In this document: one piece after another, positions 56,801 to 63,733 of the stretch | Layout: every line of letters starts with the position of its first letter | Numbering within the stretch: the first letter of the stretch is position 1 | Assembly: GCF_029323795.1 (NCBI RefSeq) | Contig: NZ_CP119758.1 | Location: 2,046,001-2,110,000 of the forward strand | Length of the DNA: 64,000 bases | Direction: 5' to 3' | Origin: Zobellia alginiliquefaciens | GTDB lineage: Bacteria; Bacteroidota; Bacteroidia; Flavobacteriales; Flavobacteriaceae | Notes under the pieces: generated by a model | What the model was told of the DNA's origin: nothing | The model's input: the letters and a program-made list of their open reading frames with translations, nothing else | Databases searched by the model: none | Translations under genes and position numbers: made by a program

Positions 56801-57092
56801 CTGAATTGGGTTGTAAAACGATTGTTGCCGATGTTTTTCCAGAAGTATCTAATTCAGAGGGGATATAACCTAGGTAGGATACTACTAAAGTTTCATTTCC
56901 TTGAGGTAGTTCTATACTGAAATTACCGTCAAAATCCGTGGCTACACCAGTTGCACTTCCTTTAATAACTAAGGATGCTCCCGGTAATGGTACTTGGTTC
57001 TCGTCTAGCACCGTTCCCGTAAAAGTAGTCTGTGCACGGGCGGCCAAACTGACCATTAATGCGAATAAGGTTAAAAGAAGTGTTCTTTTCAT
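53874..57092 (-). CDS. SusC/RagA-family TonB-linked outer-membrane transporter
   Basis: A 1072-residue protein: signal peptide, CarboxypepD_reg-like domain (TFTGTVLDENQVPLPGASLV, near residue 22), TonB plug domain (ITGGNSGVGSSSQIIIRGE and VVDGIPINN near 150-190), then a large beta-barrel ending in an aromatic C-terminal strand (INIEF). Together with the SusD-like protein it imports a substrate over the outer membrane. In this operon the passengers are phosphatase- and phosphonate-related enzymes rather than glycoside hydrolases, so the substrate is probably a phospho- or phosphono-compound. Confidence 0.93.
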   Translation of the reverse strand: MKRTLLLTLFALMVSLAARAQTTFTGTVLDENQVPLPGASLVIKGSATGVATDFDGNFSIELPQGNETLVVSYLGYIPSELDTSGKTSATIVLQPNSEQLNEVVVTALGIKREAKKLAYAVQEVSGDEISEAKETNVVNSLAGKLAGVQITGGNSGVGSSSQIIIRGESSLNPSPNANSPLFVVDGIPINNSVSSRSSEGNMEVDYGNGAQDINPDDVETMNVLKGPSATALYGSRGANGVILITTKSGKNNKGIGVSYTNNTTFESILTFPEYQYEYGQGSNGQFAFADGGQNRSITGGVNDHVDESWGPALNGQLIAQHDSPTTSGLRAGDVHVRPRNADGTFADEIIATPFLSRPGNIKSFFETGHTISNNIALTGGNDKGNFRLSFTDLQSEGIVPNTDYNRRSYALNGSYQLTDWLKVSGSMNYINSNSGNRPVNSYGTENIMYLWIWFGQHVDMNSLRDYWQPGLEGVQQYNYNYNYHDNPFFNVYENTNSLDKDRLITNMRADIKLAKGLDFMFRTGFDYANELNMRKRAYSTQRFPKGQYREDNIYAFEQNTDFLLGYNTSLNEDVDLGLSVGGNSRIVKNRYQRISANSLSIPGIYNFGNTAEPLTSSDYDDKKEINSLYAFANFGFKDYLFLDVTGRNDWSSTLPLENSSYFYPSAGLSLILSDMFTFPETITFAKLRAGWASVGNDTDPYNLLSTYGFGTTFNGFSRVNSPSELKLPDLKPERTNSFEVGTDLRFFSNRLGLDVALYRSETKNQIISLPVSNTSGYNQTVINAGKVRNEGLEITLNATPVKSENFTWNTNINFTTNRGEILELAEGLDFYQIKENYLIVGAEVGERMGDLYGTGFVEVTDTSSPYYGQWIINQDTGLPSRDSELRNLGNYNPDFMVGLQNSFRYKNLNLGVLFDWRQGGVYHSRTVSIGGTTGLLDFTTEGRETGIVAEGVINTGTEENPVYEENTINVPASGYYSTVYNRSNEETTMYDASYVKLREVKFGYNFPKKMFAQTPIASASISLVGRNLALWTENPHVDPETISFSGGTVVPGVEDMALPSTRSYGININIEF

Positions 57093-57099
57093 TTTTTTC

Positions 57100-57110
57100 G
57101 TATTTGTAAA
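57100..57110 (-). promoter_or_regulatory. TTTACAAATA element (downstream copy at susC)
   Basis: Reads TTTACAAATAC on the minus strand. It is in the susC leader just before the start codon and is paired with an inverted copy at 57229-57239. Confidence 0.5.
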
Positions 57111-57131
57111 CTTTGGTTAATTATTAGGCAA

Positions 57132-57139
57132 CAAATATC
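57132..57139 (-). promoter_or_regulatory. Possible -7 box of susC
   Basis: Reads GATATTTG on the minus strand, one mismatch to TAnnTTTG, lying between the two TTTACAAATA elements. Confidence 0.35.
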
Positions 57140-57228
57140 TAATGAATAAGTTAAGCGAAATGTCATTAAATATTAAGTTATTGCAAGGTTTAAAAGAGTT
57201 TTATTATGAAAAGGTTATCTTAATGTTA

Positions 57229-57239
57229 TTTACAAATAC
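57229..57239 (+). promoter_or_regulatory. TTTACAAATA element (upstream copy at susC)
   Basis: TTTACAAATAC on the plus strand, the exact reverse complement of the element at 57100-57110, 118 bases away. It lies in the divergent region shared with the XRE-cupin regulator gene. Confidence 0.5.
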
Positions 57240-57340
57240 TCAATTATAGATTTTGTACTTATGACGTCTAAATTGAAATCTAGGTCGTGTAAAATGTCAT
57301 GTTACCTGTGAGATTTCAGTTACATATTTTAATTAAATAG

Positions 57341-57348
57341 TATGTTTG
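57341..57348 (+). promoter_or_regulatory. Promoter -7 box of the XRE-cupin regulator
   Basis: TATGTTTG, an exact TAnnTTTG, 17 bases before the regulator's start codon. Confidence 0.55.
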
Positions 57349-57365
57349 TACTTTAAGTTTTAACT

Positions 57366-57932
57366 ATGGATGATTACCTGATAGGTATTGGAAAACGGAT
57401 AAAAGAAATCCGAAAGGAAAGCAACAAAACGATAAGTGATATTGCGCGTGGTGCAGAGGTAACCGGTGGCTTGATTTCAAGGATTGAAAACGGAAGAACC
57501 ATACCATCTTTGCCCGTATTATTGAAAATAATAAGTTCATTGGAAATTGAAGTGATCGAGTTTTTCAATGGTATGCCACAGGTAAACGGGGCTAGCTATA
57601 TAGTTTCGAGAAAAGAGGACAATTCTATAATTGAAAAAGAGGACACCGCAGTTGGTTTCAATTATACTTACATTTTTGGAAAACAGCTTTCTTCCTTAGG
57701 TTTTGAGACGGTTTTATTAGAGGTTCAACCCAGCTCGGAACGTGATAAAGTCACTACAGATGCTTACGAGTTTAAGTATATGCTTACCGGTGAATGTTAT
57801 TATATAATTGGAGAGGAAGAAGTGCTTTTGAAAGAAGGGGACTCTATTTTCTTTGATGGTCGTATTCCGCATGTTCCGGTAAATAGAAGTGATGCGCCAA
57901 CTAAGATGTTGGTCATTTATTTCTTTATTTAA
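57366..57932 (+). CDS. XRE-family transcriptional regulator with cupin sensor domain
   Basis: A 188-residue regulator. Residues about 8-65 are an XRE helix-turn-helix (IGKRIKEIRKESNKTISDIARGAEVTGGLISRIENG). The C-terminal half is a small beta-barrel cupin (LTGECYYIIGEEEVLLKEGDSIFFDG) that usually binds a small ligand. It is divergent from susC and sits between the two operons of the locus, so it is the natural candidate for their control through the TTTACAAATA elements. It is followed by a bidirectional terminator. Confidence 0.87.
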   Translation: MDDYLIGIGKRIKEIRKESNKTISDIARGAEVTGGLISRIENGRTIPSLPVLLKIISSLEIEVIEFFNGMPQVNGASYIVSRKEDNSIIEKEDTAVGFNYTYIFGKQLSSLGFETVLLEVQPSSERDKVTTDAYEFKYMLTGECYYIIGEEEVLLKEGDSIFFDGRIPHVPVNRSDAPTKMLVIYFFI

Positions 57933-57953
57933 GTTTTACCACAGTGAAAGCAA

Positions 57954-57985
57954 AACGATCCGCTATCATAGGATAGCGGATCGTT
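57954..57985. terminator. Terminator between the XRE-cupin gene and the phosphonatase-like gene
   Basis: A perfect 14-bp stem, AACGATCCGCTATC with GATAGCGGATCGTT, around ATAG. It lies between two convergent genes and can serve both. Confidence 0.75.
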
Positions 57986-58013
57986 AGTTTAATTTTACTA
58001 TGCCAGTTATAGT

Positions 58014-58691
58014 TTACCCTTCAATATAATCGGTAAGTTCAACAAGAGAATTTAGTACGTAAGTAGGGTTGGCGGATTTTAGCTGTTCTGCCGTGTGGGC
58101 TCCAGTAGTAACCCCAACTGTAACACCACAATTTGCGTTTTTTCCTTCTTCAATATCTATGATTGAATCCCCGGCCTTCAATACTTTTTCTGCATCGGTC
58201 ACTCCCAAATTTTCCATAGCCTTAGAAATCATTTCGGGATGGGGCCTTCCTTCCGTTACATCATCGGCCGTAACCAGTGTATCATATTGGTTACCTAGGC
58301 TCCAGTTCATTTTTTGAAGTAGAAGTTCCGCTATGGCCCTGTTGTAACCTGTGTTTAAGGCAATCTTAATATGTTTAGATTTTAGGTCCGCCAAAGTTTT
58401 TTCAACGCCTTCAAAAGAAGAAACTGCTAAATTGCTATAGGCATCGTCTAACATCGTTTTAAAATCTTCAAAAATGGGTTCGGAGGGTTCTGAGGATATT
58501 TTGTCGCTTGCTATCAGAATATCTTTTATAGCCTGATGCTTTTCTTTTCCTGCACCATGTTCCAGTACAAAATCTAATGTAACATCATACCCTCTTTTAT
58601 TAATGGCTTTTTGTACCGTTTTATAAACTACGTTGTCTTCATTTACGACCGTTCCGGCCATGTCAAATACTGCTAATACTATGTTATGCAT
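58014..58691 (-). CDS. Phosphonoacetaldehyde-hydrolase-like HAD enzyme (TIGR03351-type)
   Basis: A 225-residue HAD-superfamily protein. The nucleophile motif FDMAGT (Asp10, Ala12, Thr14) matches the PhnX DxAGT. Near residue 46 the cap segment GAGKEKHQAI has Lys49 and His52 in the same spacing as PhnX's Schiff-base lysine region (G-L-L-K-x-x-H). TADDVTEGRPHPEMI and KAGDSIIDIEEGKNA also follow the PhnX layout. It should cleave the C-P bond of phosphonoacetaldehyde to acetaldehyde and phosphate. ATG 58691 replaces an upstream longer frame; it overlaps the FAD gene by eight bases. Confidence 0.78.
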   Translation of the reverse strand: MHNIVLAVFDMAGTVVNEDNVVYKTVQKAINKRGYDVTLDFVLEHGAGKEKHQAIKDILIASDKISSEPSEPIFEDFKTMLDDAYSNLAVSSFEGVEKTLADLKSKHIKIALNTGYNRAIAELLLQKMNWSLGNQYDTLVTADDVTEGRPHPEMISKAMENLGVTDAEKVLKAGDSIIDIEEGKNANCGVTVGVTTGAHTAEQLKSANPTYVLNSLVELTDYIEG

Positions 58692-59853
58692 TTTGTAAAT
58701 TGAATATTGAATTGATATTTTCTTTTGAAAAGCCTGCACTGCCGGTCATTCCTTTGCCACCTATACCGGTTACAATGTGAATGTTCCGATCTATGGTATG
58801 CTGATATAGGTCCGCATTTTTACATTGGGAATAAAGACCGTACCATCTGTTTTGTAATTGGTAGGTAGGCAAATCAAATATTTTCTTTGCTTCGTTTAAA
58901 ATGAAGTTGTCAATGTCCATATTCAGATCCATACCTAAATCATCTATACTTGCAGCAGGGGCATATTCGTGGGAATCACCAATAATAACCGAACCATCCA
59001 TAGCTTGTTTGAACAGAATGTGTACACCCCATTTTTTTTCTAGGGATTCACTTTTTTCATTTGCTTTAACCGAAGCATAGGATGGGCACTCGGAGAAGGC
59101 TTCATAGCGTCTTATGGATAGGCCAGTTAGAACGGAGCTTGGCAGTTTGTAATTAGGCTGAACCTTGGTTTGCATCATCTGTAATTTTGATACGATGAGG
59201 TCGCTTTCTGAAAACAAATTCGGATACAGCATTTTAAAATCACTTCCGTTACAGATAATGACCTTAGAGGCGGATAGTGCCATATTGTCCGTGGTGTGTA
59301 CTTGTACCCAATTGGTAAGGGAATTGCATTCTACCACGGTCTTGTTCATATAAATATCCAGGCCTATTTCTTTTAGATAGCTTTGTAGTTTGCCGATCAT
59401 TAGACGCGGCTCTACCATAACTTCCTCAGGAAAGAAAAGCCCCATTTTTACATAATCTTCACGGAGACCAGGATACTTTTTAAGACATTCCTCTTTGGTC
59501 ATTAACTTAGACTTGTAGGAATTTTTGAGGTTGATGGCGTTTAATTCTACCAAGAGTTGAACTTCCTCTTCATTGGAAGCAATATAGATACTCCCTTCTT
59601 GCCGTACGGAAATATCAAATTTAGATTGTATATCCTTATATATTCTTAAACTTTCCCGTCCGTATATTTGCCATTTAGAGTCCATGCCCGAGGGTACCAC
59701 TTGTCCAAAATTGCGTACGGTAGCCCCTTGGGGTTTTCCATCCTTTTCGAGCAAAGCAACTTTTAGACCGTTTTTCATTGCGTGATAAGCATGAAAAGTA
59801 CCTAAAATGCCTCCACCAACTACGACAAGGTCATATTTATTCTCCATGGTCAT
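58684..59853 (-). CDS. TIGR03364-type FAD oxidoreductase (proposed aminophosphonate oxidase)
   Basis: A 389-residue DAO-superfamily flavoprotein. The FAD-binding DLVVVGGGILGTFHAYHAMK is at the N-terminus, followed by the group signature ATVRNFGQVVPSG near residue 44. The TIGR03364 group is known from genome context to travel with phosphonatase-like HAD enzymes and phosphonate transporters, and proposed substrates are aminoethylphosphonate derivatives (hydroxylated or N-methylated), oxidised to phosphonoacetaldehyde. Here it overlaps the transporter gene by four bases (ATGA) and the HAD gene by eight, a tight operon. Confidence 0.78.
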   Translation of the reverse strand: MTMENKYDLVVVGGGILGTFHAYHAMKNGLKVALLEKDGKPQGATVRNFGQVVPSGMDSKWQIYGRESLRIYKDIQSKFDISVRQEGSIYIASNEEEVQLLVELNAINLKNSYKSKLMTKEECLKKYPGLREDYVKMGLFFPEEVMVEPRLMIGKLQSYLKEIGLDIYMNKTVVECNSLTNWVQVHTTDNMALSASKVIICNGSDFKMLYPNLFSESDLIVSKLQMMQTKVQPNYKLPSSVLTGLSIRRYEAFSECPSYASVKANEKSESLEKKWGVHILFKQAMDGSVIIGDSHEYAPAASIDDLGMDLNMDIDNFILNEAKKIFDLPTYQLQNRWYGLYSQCKNADLYQHTIDRNIHIVTGIGGKGMTGSAGFSKENINSIFNLQNA

Positions 59854-61139
59854 ATAATATGCAGTTCATTGTTTAACGTTAGTTGTTCCATCTTATATTT
59901 TTTCTTGAAATAGATTAATGAGCAAGTAGTTGCCGCGAAGCCCACAAAGGCAATAGCATAAGTTCCATAGCTAAAGAATTGTAGCCATGAGACGGAGCGA
60001 TGTCCGAAATTTTTATATAGTAGGATGGCCATGCTTCCCAAGTACCCAAAGGCATCTGCAATATAGATGAGGTAGCCGGCATTACCCTCTATTTTGAAAG
60101 TGGCTATCATCCTATCAAAAAATATACAGTTAAAAGGTACGTAGCAGATGTACAGTCCCAGACCCACTAAAACCATCCATAGTACCGGTCCCATTACTTG
60201 TGTTTGAAATAGAAAGGTGCTACCGCCAATAAGGATCGCCCCAAAAATTAACAAGTAATGGTAGGTTATAAAGGCCCGGTAATTATCTTTAACAAAGGCA
60301 AAAAGACCGATGGATATTAGAACGATTATGGCTACAGGTAGCTCAGACAAAGTATAAATGGAAGCATTGTCTTCAAAACCAACGGCATCCCAAATTTCAC
60401 GAGAAAAATTATCCCTAAAGTCGCGTATCGCAGTAAGGCAAATGTAGAAAAAGACAAGAATTACAATAGGGAAGAAGAAGTTGGAGAGTACCTTTTTACG
60501 GTCTTCGCGACTCATAGGCTTCCGTTCTTTTCTAAGTGCCTTGTCTTCTTTTGTAGGTTTTGGGATTTTATCCAATAGAAAAGCAAAACTTAAAAATGGG
60601 ATCAAGAAAACTGCGCCTGTCATGGCGGGCATCCACATTTCTGAAACTCCGGTCAATTGTATTAACAATAAGCCTGAGGATTTTACGGCACCACTAGAAA
60701 CTATAAAACTTGAGCATAAGGTAACGCCAAGTATTTCCGTAAATTTCCTTCCTTCTAAATAGGAGAAAACGATACCCCAGATCATGCCCAGGGAGAGACC
60801 GTTAAAAAACATAAATATGATGTTGTACGGAGGGGAGACCAAACCAAAAAGTATTAAGCTCAATTCCGCAATGGCAATCATTAGTATTAGGTAACGTAAA
60901 CGGTTAGTGGCTTTTAGTTCAGATATGAGCTTAATGCCTATGAACTTAGAGAGCATATACCCAAGCACTTGGGTAATAATTAGAATAATTTTGAAATCTA
61001 TACCCATAAACGCTAGCTGTTCATAGGTTGCAACCGTAAATGGCTTTCGAAAAGCGTACATACAGAAATACGTGCCAAATGACGCAAATGCTCCATAGGA
61101 AAGAAATCTAATGTCTTTATAATTTATTTTGAAAGTCAT
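59850..61139 (-). CDS. DUF5690 / MFS-like inner-membrane transporter
   Basis: A 429-residue membrane protein with about 12 hydrophobic segments. The start YKDIRFLSYGAFASFGTYFCMYAFRKPF and the segment QVLGYMLSKFIGIKLISE resemble the DUF5690 family, related to organophosphate:phosphate-type MFS carriers. It is first in the operon with the FAD oxidase and the phosphonatase-like enzyme, so the likely cargo is an aminophosphonate. This is inference; no transport data are implied by the sequence. Confidence 0.75.
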   Translation of the reverse strand: MTFKINYKDIRFLSYGAFASFGTYFCMYAFRKPFTVATYEQLAFMGIDFKIILIITQVLGYMLSKFIGIKLISELKATNRLRYLILMIAIAELSLILFGLVSPPYNIIFMFFNGLSLGMIWGIVFSYLEGRKFTEILGVTLCSSFIVSSGAVKSSGLLLIQLTGVSEMWMPAMTGAVFLIPFLSFAFLLDKIPKPTKEDKALRKERKPMSREDRKKVLSNFFFPIVILVFFYICLTAIRDFRDNFSREIWDAVGFEDNASIYTLSELPVAIIVLISIGLFAFVKDNYRAFITYHYLLIFGAILIGGSTFLFQTQVMGPVLWMVLVGLGLYICYVPFNCIFFDRMIATFKIEGNAGYLIYIADAFGYLGSMAILLYKNFGHRSVSWLQFFSYGTYAIAFVGFAATTCSLIYFKKKYKMEQLTLNNELHII

Positions 61140-61875
61140 TAAAAGTTTACAAATAGTAAATATTAAATTACAAATCTCAATATTATTTTACTATTTGTAA
61201 ATTTTATGATGTTAAGAAAAGCTTATGGGTTAATTATTTTATTGCTATCTGACTAAAGGAAATTTTTAATGAATTAAAAAAATGAAGCAGATAATTCCGA
61301 TAAAAAGCACTGGAATGTTTATCAAATAAAAAATTCGGTATCAAAGAATAGGTATCCCTATGCTTAAGACAAATATTCGTATCGTTAAAACGCTCTAATT
61401 TGATATACTCGTAAAATACAGATCGCTAAATTGAATGTTCTCTGTTTTAGGGTGTGATATTTTTCCGAGACGTTAATTTCTTAAATAAATGTTAATTACG
61501 ATATCGGCAATTGTGATGGCAGTATGTTGATTGATTGGATATTAGGGTTGTTTAAATTGTTAGTACCTGAATTTTACCAATCGTTTTTTAAATTATTATC
61601 ATGACACCCAGCTTACCGCTTGGATTCAAGCTGAAATTCTCTTTTACAGCTACTTAGATCGACTTACCTTTTGATTGCAATACACCTACTATTGCATTAA
61701 TTTTTTCTACAAGCACTAAACGTGCTTGTAATTTCCCCCAGCTGCATACGCATCCCAAATCTTATTTTGAACTGTTGATTTAGAGATCACGAGGTTGTTC
61801 GTGCTTTTTAATCATTCCATATGGCGAAAAATAAAATTTGAAAACCAACTTAGTTGTAACCAAAATGTAGCTATC
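61140..61875. other. 736-base gene-free leader region upstream of the sugar transferase
   Basis: The left end holds the inverted repeat described separately. The remainder is A/T-rich. At 61708-61730 there is a perfect 9-bp hairpin (TACAAGCAC with GTGCTTGTA), and at 61609-61633 a CAGCTT/AAGCTG pair. An 18-codon frame starts at 61601. The last 300 bases may be a long untranslated leader for the exopolysaccharide transferase; no known riboswitch was recognised. Confidence 0.45.
61146..61201. promoter_or_regulatory. Perfect 15-bp inverted repeat with TTTACAAATA cores
   Basis: TTTACAAATAGTAAA (61146-61160) and TTTACTATTTGTAAA (61187-61201) are exact reverse complements, 26 bases apart. The first arm is only six bases upstream of the DUF5690 start codon. 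The ten-base core TTTACAAATA is the same as in the elements around the susC promoter, so both operons probably share an operator. Confidence 0.6.
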
Positions 61876-63222
61876 ATGAAAAAGTCTTTATTGATTATTC
61901 CGTTTTCAGTTCTTTTACACCTCTGTATATTAAACGGCATTCTTTACCTAATGACTCCCATTACGTATGTAGAGAGCTCAAATATGATTTACTATAATTT
62001 ATCTTGGCTGATTATTACGTTTAGCCTCAATTTTTATCCCACAGAAAGGCGAGAGACATTTGAAACCAATCTTGGGAAATTCTTTAAGTTACTGGGTATT
62101 TACGGACTGGCGTATTTTGCGCTTTATGGTCTTAGGAGTGATGGCATTTATACTTTTGAATATAGGGCCTCTGTCTTTTTGATAATCTGCTTTTTCATAA
62201 CCGCCTATAGATCTCTTTTTTATTGGGTCAGAAAAAAATACAGGTTATATGGGGGTAACTTTAGAAATGTTGTTGTTATAGGCCGTGATAGGAATCTAAA
62301 AAAAATAAGAAGGGTTTTTGATCAACCGGAACTGGGTTATCGTTATAAGGGTTTCTTTGATGATAAGCCTTCTGTTAGCCCAACCTATTTGGGTAAGATG
62401 AACGATTGCTTTAAATACATTCTAGAAAACGATGTTGATTATATCTATTGTATCGCTTCTAAATTATCAAAAAAAGAACTGGAGTACTTGGTCACTTTTG
62501 CCGACAATAATTTGAAGAAACTTAAAATCATTCCGGATAATAAGGAAATCTTTACACGCTCCATGTTCATTGAACTTTATGATACGATTCCCGTTCTTGC
62601 TATGCGAAAATCGCCTCTTGAGGTAGAATATGCGCCTATAGTTAAACGTACTTTTGATATTTTGTTTTCATCAATGGTAATTCTTTTGGTACTTTCTTGG
62701 CTTGCACCACTGCTGTATATTTTGATGAAATTTGAATCCAAAGGGCCTCTTTTTTTCAAACAAAAAAGGCATGGAGTAAATAGAAAAACATTTTGGTGCT
62801 ACAAGTTTCGCTCTATGACGCAGAACGATAGTGCGGATACCGTTATGGCCACTAAAAATGATATGCGCGTAACCCGGATAGGTAAAATTATACGAAAAAC
62901 AAGTATAGACGAACTACCGCAATTTATTAATGTTTTTCTAGGAGATATGAGCGTGGTGGGCCCTAGGCCCCATATGGAATCACATACGGAAATGTACGAA
63001 ACTTCAATTGATAAATATTTGGTTCGGCATTTTGTAAAACCTGGTATAACTGGCTTAGCTCAAATAAAAGGGTATAGAGGAGAGATTATTAAAAAGGCGG
63101 ATATCGTTAACCGCATTCGGTTCGATATTTTTTACACGGAAAGCTGGTCTCTAGGTCTAGATCTAAGCATTATATATCTAACTATAGTGAATGCTGTTCG
63201 TGGCGAGGAAAAGGCCTATTAG
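61876..63222 (+). CDS. Undecaprenyl-phosphate sugar phosphotransferase (WcaJ-like)
   Basis: A 448-residue polyisoprenyl-phosphate hexose-1-phosphate transferase that begins exopolysaccharide synthesis by loading a sugar phosphate on the lipid carrier. The N-terminus has about four hydrophobic segments, then a CoA-binding-like Rossmann domain (VVVIGRDRNLKKIRRVFDQPE near residue 133). The C-terminal Bac_transf domain has KRTFDILFSSMVILLV, FKQKRHGVNRKTFWCYKFRSM and RKTSIDELPQFINVFLGDMS with GPRPH. The ATG at 61876 is chosen over the TTG at 61795. Confidence 0.9.
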   Translation: MKKSLLIIPFSVLLHLCILNGILYLMTPITYVESSNMIYYNLSWLIITFSLNFYPTERRETFETNLGKFFKLLGIYGLAYFALYGLRSDGIYTFEYRASVFLIICFFITAYRSLFYWVRKKYRLYGGNFRNVVVIGRDRNLKKIRRVFDQPELGYRYKGFFDDKPSVSPTYLGKMNDCFKYILENDVDYIYCIASKLSKKELEYLVTFADNNLKKLKIIPDNKEIFTRSMFIELYDTIPVLAMRKSPLEVEYAPIVKRTFDILFSSMVILLVLSWLAPLLYILMKFESKGPLFFKQKRHGVNRKTFWCYKFRSMTQNDSADTVMATKNDMRVTRIGKIIRKTSIDELPQFINVFLGDMSVVGPRPHMESHTEMYETSIDKYLVRHFVKPGITGLAQIKGYRGEIIKKADIVNRIRFDIFYTESWSLGLDLSIIYLTIVNAVRGEEKAY

Positions 63223-63312
63223 GGGATAGGACGGTAACTCATGTATGTAGCATATATGAACTGTTGGTCCATGTGGTTTAGCATAAATTTTTCACTGTGA
63301 AAAATAGTTTTA

Positions 63313-63320
63313 TATCTTTG
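63313..63320 (+). promoter_or_regulatory. Promoter -7 box of the His/Cys-rich small protein gene
   Basis: TATCTTTG, an exact TAnnTTTG, 47 bases before the start codon. Confidence 0.6.
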
Positions 63321-63367
63321 CGCCTTAGAAAAAACGACTCCTATTTTAAGAGGATGGTGAAATTTCA

Positions 63368-63700
63368 ATGAAGACAAGAAAACAAATAGGACAGAATATT
63401 GTCGCATTATTGCTCATGTCAGCACTAATGTTGCCTATGCTTGTAAAGTTCACTCATGTCTTTGAAGCACACGAACACGAGATTTGCCATGAGCAGACTA
63501 CTCACATTCATGCAGATGTTGCCGATTGTCAAATTTGTCATTTTCAATTGGTCTCATTTGACTATAAAGTACCTGAGTATGTGGATTTTTTCGTTGCATC
63601 TGTTCCGCAACGGTTAGAAAGTTCATTTTCTTCCTTACTGTTTCACTCATTTAAAATAACCAATACCCAATTAAGAGCACCCCCACATTTTCTTAGTTAA
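63368..63700 (+). CDS. Small secreted or membrane-anchored His/Cys-rich protein
   Basis: A 110-residue protein with a signal-anchor or signal peptide (residues about 12-33), then a His/Cys-rich segment: EAHEHEICHEQTTHIHAD and DCQICHFQL. The C-terminus reads TQLRAPPHFLS. Proteins of this style commonly precede TonB receptors for metals, so it may bind a metal ion such as copper or zinc. The family is not recognised with confidence. It is 33 bases before the next gene. Confidence 0.6.
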   Translation: MKTRKQIGQNIVALLLMSALMLPMLVKFTHVFEAHEHEICHEQTTHIHADVADCQICHFQLVSFDYKVPEYVDFFVASVPQRLESSFSSLLFHSFKITNTQLRAPPHFLS

Positions 63701-63733
63701 ACAAACACGGATTCCGTTTTATTTAATTTAAGA

